Positions 28,002 through 36,889 of a stretch of DNA of 64,000 bases are shown piece after piece. The stretch covers positions 3,038,001 through 3,102,000 of the forward strand of contig NZ_CP015839.1 in NCBI RefSeq assembly GCF_001651805.1. The letters run 5' to 3'. Origin of the DNA: Marinobacterium aestuarii. GTDB taxonomy: Bacteria > Pseudomonadota > Gammaproteobacteria > Pseudomonadales > Balneatricaceae. Under the pieces are notes generated by a model. The model was not told the origin of the DNA, made no database searches, and saw only the letters and a list, made by a program, of their open reading frames with translations. Positions within the stretch are counted from its first letter, which is position 1; each line of letters opens with the position of its first letter. A program made the translations under genes and the position numbers.

Positions 28002-29558
28002 ATGTCCTTTCTCGACCTCGATTTAGATCTCGAACTGCAACAGCACCTGATCGAATCCGGCTTTTCAAGCCCGACGCCGATCCAGCAGCAATCCATTCCG
28101 CTGACCATCGATGGCCAGGACATCCTTGCCACGGCACCCACCGGCAGCGGCAAAACGCTGGCCTTCCTGCTGCCAGCCTTGCAGCACCTGCTGGACCAGC
28201 CGCCGCGCACCGGGCTGTCACCGCGGGTACTGATTCTGAGCCCGACCCGCGAGCTGGCCAGCCAGATTCTGCGGGTGGTGGAATCCTTTGCCGCCGAGCT
28301 GTCGATGCAATGTGGTCTGATCGTGGGCGGCATGCCCTACGGCAACCAGAAACAGATCATGGAAGCCGGTATGGATCTGCTGATCTCCACCCCCGGCCGC
28401 CTGCTGGAACTGGACGAGAAAGGCTGGGTTGATCTCAGCGACGTCAACCTGCTGATCATCGACGAAGCCGACCGCATGCTGGATCTGGGTTTCCAGGAAC
28501 CGCTGAACGAGATTGCCAGCCTGGTGCCGGTCGAGCACCAGACGCTGATGTTCTCCGCCACCCTGGAATCTGCCCCCATCCAGATACTGGCCGGCAAGCT
28601 GCTCAAGCCCGAAGCGGCCCAGGTTGCGGTGAGCAACGCCCGCTCCATGGCCGGCAATATCGAACACAGCATCCTGCGCGCGGATAATGACGAACACAAA
28701 CTGGCCCTGTTCAAGTCCCTGATCAGCGATGAAAGCATCGATCAGGCGCTGGTGTTCGTTAACAGCCGCAAGCAGGTCGAGCAGTGGGTCGCTATTGTGC
28801 GGGCCATGGGCATCATGTGCGACGGTCTGCACGGTGAGATGGACCAGGGCGACCGCACGCTGCACATGAAGCAGCTGCGCCGGGGCCGGCTCAAGGTTCT
28901 GGTGGCAACCGACGTTGCCTCCCGCGGCCTCGACCTGGCCCATATCAGCCATGTCATCAACCTGAACCTGCCCCTCAAGGCCGACTCCTATATTCACCGT
29001 GCCGGACGCGCCGGCCGTGACGGTTCCCAGGGCATCGCGGTGTCCATCGTCGATTCCCTCGACTGGCCCCGTGTTGGCCGTATCGAACGCTACCTGCAGC
29101 AGCCGCTCAAGCGCCGCAAGATAGAAGGTCTGGAACCGAGCAAGCCCGAGCCTCAGGCCAACAAGCAGGCCAAGAAAAGCAAGGCCAAGGCCAAGGCCAA
29201 AGCGAAGAAGAAATCCGACATCAAGCCCGGCGTCAAATCTGGCAAGTCCCACAAGAAGACCAAGGGCCCGCGCCCCGCTACACCGCGCCAGTCGGACGAA
29301 GCCGGCGAGCAGCGCAGCAGCAGCGCCAAGCCCCGCAGTGCGGGTAGCGGTGCGCGTCCGTCGTCAGGTTCTTCGTCCGGCTCTTCGTCCGACAAGGCAC
29401 GTACAGGTCGCACTGGCGGTGCTGGCAGCAATAGCAGCCGTGACAGCAGCCGCGGCGACAACCGTAAGCCAAGCGGCGGCGGCCCGCGCAGTTCCGGTGG
29501 CCGCACCCAGCAGGGTAACCGCTCCGGCGGCGGGCGGGACAACAAGAGCCGCGGCTAA
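28002..29558 (+). CDS. srmB: DEAD-box RNA helicase, SrmB-like
   Basis: 518 residues. Walker A APTGSGKT (45-52), the following LPALQHLLD, DEAD (154-157), SATLE, and the post-core segment VGRIERYLQQPLKRRKIEGL match SrmB, which helps early 50S ribosome assembly. After about residue 370 there is a very long basic, then Ser/Gly/Arg-rich tail (AKAKAKAKKK, SSGSSSGSSS, RSGGGRDNKSRG) that is probably disordered and binds RNA. The tail is longer than in E. coli SrmB. Orthology is likely but not certain, as three similar helicases occur here. Confidence 0.87.
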   Translation: MSFLDLDLDLELQQHLIESGFSSPTPIQQQSIPLTIDGQDILATAPTGSGKTLAFLLPALQHLLDQPPRTGLSPRVLILSPTRELASQILRVVESFAAELSMQCGLIVGGMPYGNQKQIMEAGMDLLISTPGRLLELDEKGWVDLSDVNLLIIDEADRMLDLGFQEPLNEIASLVPVEHQTLMFSATLESAPIQILAGKLLKPEAAQVAVSNARSMAGNIEHSILRADNDEHKLALFKSLISDESIDQALVFVNSRKQVEQWVAIVRAMGIMCDGLHGEMDQGDRTLHMKQLRRGRLKVLVATDVASRGLDLAHISHVINLNLPLKADSYIHRAGRAGRDGSQGIAVSIVDSLDWPRVGRIERYLQQPLKRRKIEGLEPSKPEPQANKQAKKSKAKAKAKAKKKSDIKPGVKSGKSHKKTKGPRPATPRQSDEAGEQRSSSAKPRSAGSGARPSSGSSSGSSSDKARTGRTGGAGSNSSRDSSRGDNRKPSGGGPRSSGGRTQQGNRSGGGRDNKSRG

Positions 29559-29705
29559 CATCACCATGAACAGGCAGACACAAGTGCACAATCGAATGGA
29601 TTAAAAGCCCGGCAGCTTCTAATCTGTGCCTTTGTGTTTGCAGTAAAGCACATCTAACGCCGTCAGATCTGCCAGGACATATTCGCAGGGAGCGCCTATA
29701 CGGCC

Positions 29706-30272
29706 ATGACATTTTCAGCTCACATCAGCGCCTGGCGCCGCCACCGCAGAATGTACAGCCGCAGCAGAAGCCACACCTGGCTGCTTGCTGCCCTGTGTAT
29801 CGCCCTGCTGCAGGGCTGCGCCGGCAATGGCGTCACCGAGCCCCCCGCCGTAATCTCTGTGCAGCCGCACACGGGCACCGAACAGCAGACCGTCAGCCAG
29901 CTGTACGAACTGCACCGCCAGTGGCGCGGCACGCCCTATCGATATGGCGGCAGCAGCCGCAATGGCATCGACTGCTCGGCCCTGATCCAGAATGGCTTTC
30001 GCCAGCACTTCAACCAGGAACTGCCGCGCACCACCGAAGGCCTGCTGACGGTGGGCGATACCATCGCCGCCGATGAACTGCGCGCCGGAGACCTGGTGTT
30101 TTTCAGAACCGGCAGCTACGGCCGTCACGCCGGTATTTATATTGAAAACGGCCGTTTTCTGCACGCATCCACCAGCAAGGGTGTGATGATTTCAGACATG
30201 AAAAACCCCTACTGGAAACGCCATTATTGGACCGCCCGCAGAATCGAGCGGCCCGTCACGACGGATTCCTGA
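29706..30272 (+). CDS. NlpC/P60 family lipoprotein (MepS/Spr-like endopeptidase)
   Basis: 188 residues with a lipoprotein signal (LLAALCIALLQGC), an NlpC/P60 domain with catalytic Cys in NGIDCSALIQ and His in GRHAGIYIENGRFLHAS, and the YRYGGSS motif. Like MepS/Spr it probably cuts peptidoglycan cross-links or stem peptides at the outer membrane. The signal fits better with a start at an in-frame ATG at 29751, which leaves a 22-residue signal peptide; the upstream ATG at 29706 is the longest option. Confidence 0.88.
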   Translation: MTFSAHISAWRRHRRMYSRSRSHTWLLAALCIALLQGCAGNGVTEPPAVISVQPHTGTEQQTVSQLYELHRQWRGTPYRYGGSSRNGIDCSALIQNGFRQHFNQELPRTTEGLLTVGDTIAADELRAGDLVFFRTGSYGRHAGIYIENGRFLHASTSKGVMISDMKNPYWKRHYWTARRIERPVTTDS

Positions 30273-30370
30273 GGGCATTTTCGTCCCCTGCGCAGAATAT
30301 TTTTCCAGCCCTGTGCGGCTATGCAATAATGGCTGCCCATTCCAGCAATCTGATTTCAAGGTCGGTTAAC

Positions 30371-31231
30371 GTGAGCAACAAGATCATCGCATTTCAGGGT
30401 TACAAGGGTGCCTATTCGCACCTGTCCTGTGTCCGTGTACATCCGGAAATGGACGCCTTTGCCTGCGAGACCTTTAGCGACGCGATGTTTATGGTGGAAC
30501 GGGGGGAAGCGGATCTGGCCATGATTCCGCTGGAAAACTCCACCGCGGGCCGGGTGGAGGAAATCTACCGCCTGATGCCCAAAACCGAACTGCACATCAT
30601 CGGTGAACACTTTGAGCCGGTAAACCACTGCCTGCTGGGCATGCCCGGCAGCCGCATCGAAGACATCACCGAAGCGGCCTCCCACCCCCAGGCGCTGGCC
30701 CAGTGCGACACTCACCTCAAATCCCTGGGCATTGCACCTGTCGCGAGTCTCGACACCGCAGGTGCCGCCGCGGAACTTGCCGCGGTCCCCAACAAGCATC
30801 AGGCCGCCATCGCCTCAAGCCTGGCCGCCGAGCTCTATGGGCTGGATATACTGCGGGAAAACTTCCAGGACAAGACCGGCAACACCACCCGCTTTCTGAT
30901 TCTGTCCAAAACCAGCCAGATGCCGGTGTTTGATCCTGCGGTCACCTTCATGACCTCCATCATGTTTGCCGTGCGCAACATGCCGGCGGCGCTCTACAAG
31001 GCCCTCGGCGGCTTTGCCACCAACGGCGTCAACGCCATCAAGCTCGAAAGTTATATGGCCTCCGACACCATGCAGGCCACCAGTTTCCACCTGGATGTGG
31101 AAGGCCACCCGGATCAGCGCTCCATGCAGTATGCGCTGCAGGAACTGGATTTCTTCGCCAAGGATGTGCGCATCATGGGCACCTACCCGGCGCACCCGTT
31201 CCGCTACCGCAAGGACACCCTGGTGGAATAA
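30371..31231 (+). CDS. pheA: Prephenate dehydratase
   Basis: 286 residues from a GTG at 30371 (alternative ATG at 30329). The start gives MSNKIIAFQGYKGAYS, the usual beginning of the dehydratase domain. The conserved NTTRFLIL lies near residue 173 (Thr-Arg-Phe catalytic triplet), followed by an ACT domain with a GALS/ESRP-like region altered to ALYKALGGFATNGVNAIKLES. It converts prephenate to phenylpyruvate for phenylalanine synthesis and is probably feedback-regulated by phenylalanine through the ACT domain. There is no chorismate mutase domain, so it is monofunctional. Confidence 0.92.
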   Translation: MSNKIIAFQGYKGAYSHLSCVRVHPEMDAFACETFSDAMFMVERGEADLAMIPLENSTAGRVEEIYRLMPKTELHIIGEHFEPVNHCLLGMPGSRIEDITEAASHPQALAQCDTHLKSLGIAPVASLDTAGAAAELAAVPNKHQAAIASSLAAELYGLDILRENFQDKTGNTTRFLILSKTSQMPVFDPAVTFMTSIMFAVRNMPAALYKALGGFATNGVNAIKLESYMASDTMQATSFHLDVEGHPDQRSMQYALQELDFFAKDVRIMGTYPAHPFRYRKDTLVE

Positions 31232-31243
31232 AACTGAATCGAA

Positions 31244-31271
31244 AAAGGGCCCGCCAGTCGGCGAGCCCTTT
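31244..31271 (+). terminator. Terminator after pheA
   Basis: Stem AAAGGGC(C)CGCC with GGCG(A)GCCCTTT, one mismatch and a 4-base loop, 12 bp past the stop; the T-run is the last stem arm (CCCTTT). Confidence 0.7.
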
Positions 31272-31428
31272 AGTTGAAACGAGTGATCAAGCATTTTTAG
31301 TCCAGCCTAACTGCGGCCCTGAACACTCTGCGCTCCAGTTCGTTCATTTCAGGCGCCGGGTGCCAGCCCCGCGATTGAGCGTACAAGCTTGCACCCGATC
31401 AAAGATCCGATTTCATCGCAGCCATCAG

Positions 31429-32871
31429 CTACGCAAAGTTAACGTAAAAGGTTTTCTTTTCCAGATACTGCTCGAATCCGTATTTTCCATCTTCACCACC
31501 GGAACCGCTCATTTTGTAGCCGTTATGAAAACCCTGATGCTGCTCGCCATGACCCCGGTTGATATAGATCTCGCCGAATTCAAGCTCAGTATTACAACGC
31601 ATAATGGTTTTCATGTCGCTGGTGCATACCATGGCGGCCAGACCGAATTCACAGTCATTCGCATATCCGATGACTTCGTCGAAGCTGCTAAATTTCACCA
31701 CCGGCAAAATCGGGCCAAAAGCCTCTTCATGGATAATTGTCATGTCCTGGGTCACATCGACCAGTACGGTGGGCTCAAACCAGAATCCCTTATCAAAGCC
31801 TGCACCCGTCATGCGCTTGCCGCCGGTGGCTATCCTTGCGCCCTCTTCCAGGCTTTTTGCGACCAGATACTCCATGTGCTCCAATTCGGATCGATTTACC
31901 TTGGGCCCAATATCTGTGCTGGCCAACATCGGATCGCCCACCTTTAAGCGGCGTACCTTACCTAAAAATTTATCCATGAACTCATCGTAAATACTTTCAT
32001 GCAGATACATGCGCTCGTTGCAGGTGCACACCTGGCCACAGTTGTCGAAACGCGAATGCACAGCCGCATCCACGGCTGCATCCAGATTCGCATCCGCAAA
32101 CACAATGAACGGCGCCTTGCCACCGAGTTCCAGCTGCACATGGGCCAGGTTTTCAGACGCCGCCCGGAAAATCGATTGCCCCGCAGGCGTGCTTCCCGTC
32201 ATGGTGACCATCTTCGTAATCGGACTTTTCACCAGCGCATTGCCCATGACACGACCTGGGCCTGTCACTATATTCAAGACCCCTGCAGGGATGCCCGCCT
32301 TATTCGCCAGGTCGCCGAGCTCCAAAGTCGCCAGGGGCGTTTCTGCTGTGGGCTTCACAACGATAGCATTACCCGCCACCAGAGCGGGGCCAATTTTTCG
32401 GCCCGCCAGCGCCAGTGGGAAGTTCCATGCAGTGATGGCTACAACAACGCCACGGGGTACTTTTTGAATCCAGATCTGCTCATCAGGATTATCCGAGGGA
32501 AGAATATCGCCTTCTATTTGGCGCGCCCAATCACAAGCGTATTCAATAAAGGATGCGGTTGCTTCGACCTCGATTTCTGCGACTCGCAGCAGCTTGCCCT
32601 GCTCTTGCACCAGCAGTTCAGCCAGGCGTGATTTGTTAGTGCGAATTTGCACCGCAAAATTTCGCATAATATCTGCACGTTTACGCGCTGGAACCATTCG
32701 CCATAGCTTTTGCGCAGCCTCAGCCGCCTTAAGTGCTGCCAGGGCATCCGCCTCTGTACCTTTTTGAACAGTGCCGACAACGACTTCACTGGACGGAGAA
32801 ATAACCGCTGCCGTTTCCCCGCTCACTGATTCACGCCATTCCCCGTTTATAAACAGCTGATAATTCTTCAT
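31429..32871 (-). CDS. NAD-dependent aldehyde dehydrogenase, AldA-like
   Basis: 480 residues from the ATG at 32871 (MKNYQLFINGEW), close to the 479 of E. coli lactaldehyde dehydrogenase AldA, whose pattern it follows throughout. The catalytic Cys lies in CGQVCTCNERMY (about 280-290), the general-base Glu in QLELGGKAP (about 252), and the AldA-type end GEIYINRG, GFHNGYKMSGSGGEDGKYG is present. It should oxidise a short hydroxyaldehyde to the acid with NAD+. Last gene of the transport/oxidation operon, 175 bp after the GMC gene, it would act on that enzyme's aldehyde product. GC content is lower than in the first 31 kb. Confidence 0.9.
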   Translation of the reverse strand: MKNYQLFINGEWRESVSGETAAVISPSSEVVVGTVQKGTEADALAALKAAEAAQKLWRMVPARKRADIMRNFAVQIRTNKSRLAELLVQEQGKLLRVAEIEVEATASFIEYACDWARQIEGDILPSDNPDEQIWIQKVPRGVVVAITAWNFPLALAGRKIGPALVAGNAIVVKPTAETPLATLELGDLANKAGIPAGVLNIVTGPGRVMGNALVKSPITKMVTMTGSTPAGQSIFRAASENLAHVQLELGGKAPFIVFADANLDAAVDAAVHSRFDNCGQVCTCNERMYLHESIYDEFMDKFLGKVRRLKVGDPMLASTDIGPKVNRSELEHMEYLVAKSLEEGARIATGGKRMTGAGFDKGFWFEPTVLVDVTQDMTIIHEEAFGPILPVVKFSSFDEVIGYANDCEFGLAAMVCTSDMKTIMRCNTELEFGEIYINRGHGEQHQGFHNGYKMSGSGGEDGKYGFEQYLEKKTFYVNFA

Positions 32872-33046
32872 ACAAACCCCTCGTACAACGCTAGACGGAA
32901 TAGTCGTAAATTCGGATATGCACAGCACTTTTATAATGGGCTGCCAGACGGTCACACCACGGATATAAAGAACCGCGCCCAACTTATTGACTACCCGGTA
33001 TGCATATCGCTATACATCTAAATAGAATATTGAAATCAATAGCCAG

Positions 33047-34714
33047 CTATAAAGCCACTCGTGCTTCTTGCAGGGGATTGAAAGCCCTGCACTCTGAGTG
33101 GTCTGACTCATCCAGCATAAAATCGGCACAACGGTCCCCGAGCATCATCGCCGGTGCGTTTGTATTACCCGCATTGATATCCGGCACGGCAGACATGTCA
33201 CAGACCCTTAGGTTTCTGACGCCCAGCACCCGCATTTTATTGTCCAGCACTGCCAGAGGGTCATCTTCCCGACCCATTCGACAGGTACCCGCAGGATGAT
33301 AGTTGGTTTTTACAAAGCGCTTGCAGTGCGCGACAAGCGCGTCGTCACTCAAGTCGTCCGGCGCGGGAGCGATAATCCGCTTAACACGCGCGGCCAGGGG
33401 CCCGGTCTGAAACGCCTTCAAAAAGAAGCGCTGACCCGCCACCATCGCCTGCATATCCTCATCATCCCCGAGCATATTCGGGCACACCTGCGGCATATCA
33501 TCCGGATTCGCCGAACGCAGGCGTACGTATCCGCGGGATTTGGGTTTGACCACAACCGTAGTCACGGTCATCCCATAGGTATCCTCCACCGAGTTTTTCA
33601 GGTCCCGATCCAGGTACACAATGGGGACACAGAATGCCTGAATTGTTGGCGAGGCCTCGCGCTCAAGCGGATTAACGAAAGCACCCGCCTCAACGCCTGC
33701 TGAAGTTACAGGCCCCGAACCAAACAGCTTGAATTGCAGCCCGTTGCGCAGCATCCGCCAACCAACACCTTGCTTGAAGTATCCATAGGGGCCATTGGCT
33801 GTCGCAATAATCGGGACTTCGGGATGGTCAATCAGGTTTTCCCCAACCCCAGCAAGATTCACATGACAGTCAATCCCCATCTCGCGCAAATGCTTCCCAG
33901 GCCCAATACCAGACAACATAAGCAGCTGTGGACTGACCAGAGCGCCTGCGGCCACAACAACCTCACGCCCTACTCTGATTCGGTGCAGCTCGCCTGCGGC
34001 ATCACGATACTGCACGGCAATTGCGACACCGTCGGACAGTTCAATTTTCTGAACCTTCGCGCCGACTCGTACCGTCAGCGCCGAACAATCGGCAAGCGGG
34101 CCAAGATAGGCATAGGCTGAACTGCTGCGCTTGCCATTACGGTTAGTAAACTGATAAAAGCCACAGCCTCGCTGGGCAGGTCCGTTAAAGTCATCGTTGT
34201 AAGGCTCTCCCAGCGCCTGTACGCTTTGGACAAACCAGCGGGATACATCGTCCACATGCTTGGGGTCTGACACCAGCAGGGGTCCCTCGATGCCATGAAG
34301 GTCATTGCTCAGGCGGTTATTGCCCTCCATGCGGCGAAAATAAGGCAGTACGTCCTTCCAGGCCCAGCCGGCATCTGTACCCAGCACCCGATCCCAGTCG
34401 TCATAATCGGACGGGCGACCACGCATATAGACCTGCGCATTGACTGATGAGCCACCGCCCAGAACGTTGCCCTGGGGGATATCCAGTACACGGCCCCCCA
34501 GCTGTTCCTGCGGCACGGTCTGGTGGTAGCGCATGAACTTGCTACCATTGATCATCTTGAATATACCCGGTGGCATATCCAGCAGCAGGTGCCTGTGGGA
34601 GTGACCGGCTTCGAGCAGTAACACCGAACCCCCACTATCCCTGGCCAGACGGGCCGCCGCGACACATCCGGCAGACCCTCCTCCAATCACGATATAGTCA
34701 TACTGCGTTTCCAT
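33047..34714 (-). CDS. GMC-family FAD-dependent alcohol dehydrogenase
   Basis: 555 residues from the ATG at 34714, chosen because GAGGGG lies about 6-10 bases ahead. The FAD-binding GGGSAG motif is at 11-16 within YIVIGGGSAGCVAA; GMC signatures and the active-site region NYHPAGTCRMG with the final DINAGNTNAPAMMLG are present. Members (choline dehydrogenase, sorbose dehydrogenase, alkanol dehydrogenases) oxidise a primary or secondary alcohol; substrate cannot be set from sequence. Placed between a sugar-type ABC importer and an aldehyde dehydrogenase, it probably performs the first oxidation of the imported compound. No BCCT or betI gene is nearby, which argues against choline. Confidence 0.88.
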   Translation of the reverse strand: METQYDYIVIGGGSAGCVAAARLARDSGGSVLLLEAGHSHRHLLLDMPPGIFKMINGSKFMRYHQTVPQEQLGGRVLDIPQGNVLGGGSSVNAQVYMRGRPSDYDDWDRVLGTDAGWAWKDVLPYFRRMEGNNRLSNDLHGIEGPLLVSDPKHVDDVSRWFVQSVQALGEPYNDDFNGPAQRGCGFYQFTNRNGKRSSSAYAYLGPLADCSALTVRVGAKVQKIELSDGVAIAVQYRDAAGELHRIRVGREVVVAAGALVSPQLLMLSGIGPGKHLREMGIDCHVNLAGVGENLIDHPEVPIIATANGPYGYFKQGVGWRMLRNGLQFKLFGSGPVTSAGVEAGAFVNPLEREASPTIQAFCVPIVYLDRDLKNSVEDTYGMTVTTVVVKPKSRGYVRLRSANPDDMPQVCPNMLGDDEDMQAMVAGQRFFLKAFQTGPLAARVKRIIAPAPDDLSDDALVAHCKRFVKTNYHPAGTCRMGREDDPLAVLDNKMRVLGVRNLRVCDMSAVPDINAGNTNAPAMMLGDRCADFMLDESDHSECRAFNPLQEARVAL

Positions 34715-34826
34715 AGCGCCCCTCACATCACAAGCTGAAACCTATATTGAAAATCACCCAGCAGACTGCTGGCGCACCGGGCTCGCCCGCCGCATTCACT
34801 GCATCACAGTCAATGCTCGGCAACGT

Positions 34827-35831
34827 TTAACGAGCGCGTGCCTTGTTGATGATTTTGGCCTGGATGATCACTACCACCAGCAGAAAGCCGCCACGAATAA
34901 CGGACTGCCAATAAGCACTAAAGGTGATAGTCCCACTGCCGTTTTCAAAATTGAGGATATTGAAGATCAGGCCCAGCAGAATGGCGCCCGCCAGAGTGGC
35001 ACTGATGGATCCAAGGCCTCCGGTCAGAAGCGTTCCTCCCACGACCACCGATGCGATTGCGGACAACTCCCAACCCATGCCCTCCAGCGGCTGCCCCGCG
35101 CCAAATCCGGAAGCCAGCATCACACCCGCCAAGCCCGCAAGAGCCCCACTCAATACATAGACGCCCCACAGTGTCCGCTCGACCTGCAAACCCATCAGCC
35201 TGGAAGACTCTTCACTTCCGCCGATCGACAGCAGGTGACGACCAAAGGGAAGTTTTTCCAGCAATACCCAGCAGCCGATAAATACAATAAGGGTCGTCAC
35301 AACCGGCCAGGGAAGATAATCAAAGGCCTTGCCGAGACCAAAGTGAGTAAAATTACTGTCCCAGGACACAGGTACCGACTGATTATCGGAAACCACCAAC
35401 GCCATGCCCCGGGCGCCCAGCATCATAGCCAGCGTCGCGATAAAAGGAACCACTTTGAGCCGGGTGATCACAAAGGCGTTAATTGCTCCTGTAGCCACAC
35501 CCACCAAAACGCCAACCGGTAACGCAACTTCAATGCCGTAGGGGCTGACAGCAGCGACAACAACGCTGGATAACGCCACCACCGAGCCAACGGACAGGTC
35601 GATACCCCCGCTCATGATGACAAACGTCATGCCCAGCGCGATAAGGATAAACATGGAGTTGTAGGACAAAAACGTCATGATGTTATATTCAGTGAGGAAA
35701 CTGTCGTAACGTAAGCCCCCAAACATGATCATAAGAACCAGAGCGATCCAGACTCCCTCCGAACGCAACTGGGCGCTACACCTGGATAGCAGCTGAGAAA
35801 GATTAGTGCGCGCGCTGGACGGACTATTCAT
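34827..35831 (-). CDS. Sugar-type ABC transporter permease (YjfF-like)
   Basis: 334 residues, RbsC/BPD_transp_2 family with about ten hydrophobic segments and the conserved MSGGIDLSVGSVVALSS loop and GTLLTGGLGSISATLAGA near the C-terminus. In the E. coli ytfQRT-yjfF galactofuranose system two different permeases act together, and this gene is the second of such a pair. It overlaps the upstream permease gene by 4 bp (ATGA), so both are made together. The exact sugar is unknown. Confidence 0.88.
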   Translation of the reverse strand: MNSPSSARTNLSQLLSRCSAQLRSEGVWIALVLMIMFGGLRYDSFLTEYNIMTFLSYNSMFILIALGMTFVIMSGGIDLSVGSVVALSSVVVAAVSPYGIEVALPVGVLVGVATGAINAFVITRLKVVPFIATLAMMLGARGMALVVSDNQSVPVSWDSNFTHFGLGKAFDYLPWPVVTTLIVFIGCWVLLEKLPFGRHLLSIGGSEESSRLMGLQVERTLWGVYVLSGALAGLAGVMLASGFGAGQPLEGMGWELSAIASVVVGGTLLTGGLGSISATLAGAILLGLIFNILNFENGSGTITFSAYWQSVIRGGFLLVVVIIQAKIINKARAR

Positions 35832-36832
35832 TTCGATCCCCCCCGCATCTGTTGCAGATACACCGCGACAATAATGATGAAGGCTTTCGCCACCATGGCC
35901 ACAGCATCATGCACACCATTTGCCAGCAGGGTGTAACCCATCAACTGGATAATGGCAGCACCCAGCACTGCACCTATAACCGGCGCCTTGCCTCCGGTTA
36001 ACAAGGCACCACCCACAACCGCGGCAGCAATCGCATCCAGCTCCATCAGCTGCCCGGTCTGGTTGGCATCGGATGCCGCGTTAATCGCGGTTGTAATCAA
36101 GCCGGCGATGCCTGCCAACAAGCCACAGACTGTATAGGTGACAAGTTTTACTTTTTTGACCGGCACACCGGCCAGTTGCGCAGCCTTTTCATTGCCACCC
36201 ACGGCAAGAAGATAACGACCAAAGATCGAACGGCGTAATGTCCAGGCACAGACTAGCGCCAAAACCACAGTAATGACGGCCTGAAATGGAATACCCAGCA
36301 GCCGACCAGTACCCAGAAACTCAAACGCCGGAATATCGAAAGACTGCAACTCACCATTGGTCAGTACCTGAGCGATACCTCGACCGGAAATAAACAGAAC
36401 TAATGTTGCAATGATCGGTTGTATATTATATCGGCTCACAAGAACGCCATTGAACAACCCGCCCGCAGAGGCCGCCAACAGGGCTACGGGTATGGCTACC
36501 ATCAGACCGATAGAAGGGTTACTCATGCCAAAGTCGGATAACATGATCAATGGCGCGACCGTACCTGCCAGTGCCATCAGAGCCCCTACAGACAAGTCAA
36601 TTCCGCCGGAACCAATAACCAGGGTCATCCCAATAGCAACAATCGCAATCGTTGCCATCTGGGTGAGGTTGACATAGAGCGTCTGAATTTCCAGGAAATT
36701 TGGCGTAATAGCAAGGTTAACCAAAATCAGCAAAAAAAACGCAGACAAGGTACCGTTTCGTGTAAGTATATTTTTTACTTTAAACATCAGCGGCTTCGGA
36801 GAGTGTCCGAAGGTAATCGTTGTATCCGTCAT
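35828..36832 (-). CDS. Sugar-type ABC transporter permease (YtfT-like)
   Basis: 334 residues, RbsC-type permease with the signature IGSGGIDLSVGALMALAG and a GGALLTGGKAPVIGAVLGA region. About ten membrane segments. It follows the double ATPase by 57 bp and overlaps the next permease by 4 bp. The paired permeases form the membrane channel of the importer. The N-terminal about 30 residues are cytosolic and variable. Confidence 0.88.
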   Translation of the reverse strand: MTDTTITFGHSPKPLMFKVKNILTRNGTLSAFFLLILVNLAITPNFLEIQTLYVNLTQMATIAIVAIGMTLVIGSGGIDLSVGALMALAGTVAPLIMLSDFGMSNPSIGLMVAIPVALLAASAGGLFNGVLVSRYNIQPIIATLVLFISGRGIAQVLTNGELQSFDIPAFEFLGTGRLLGIPFQAVITVVLALVCAWTLRRSIFGRYLLAVGGNEKAAQLAGVPVKKVKLVTYTVCGLLAGIAGLITTAINAASDANQTGQLMELDAIAAAVVGGALLTGGKAPVIGAVLGAAIIQLMGYTLLANGVHDAVAMVAKAFIIIVAVYLQQMRGGSK

Positions 36833-36889
36833 ATCAACGCCCCACTATAGCCTGAGCTACAACTATCTGTAGCAGGAGAACCAAGAGTA

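Noticed and set aside
31297-31398. Short minus-strand coding-like remnant ending MNELERRVFRAAVRLD
   Set aside because: About 33 codons without a start; reads like the tail of a gene but I cannot place it, and it may be chance.
33047-34714. Choline dehydrogenase (betA) assignment
   Set aside because: The GMC family fits, but no betB/betI/BCCT context and a sugar-type importer instead, so the substrate is left open.
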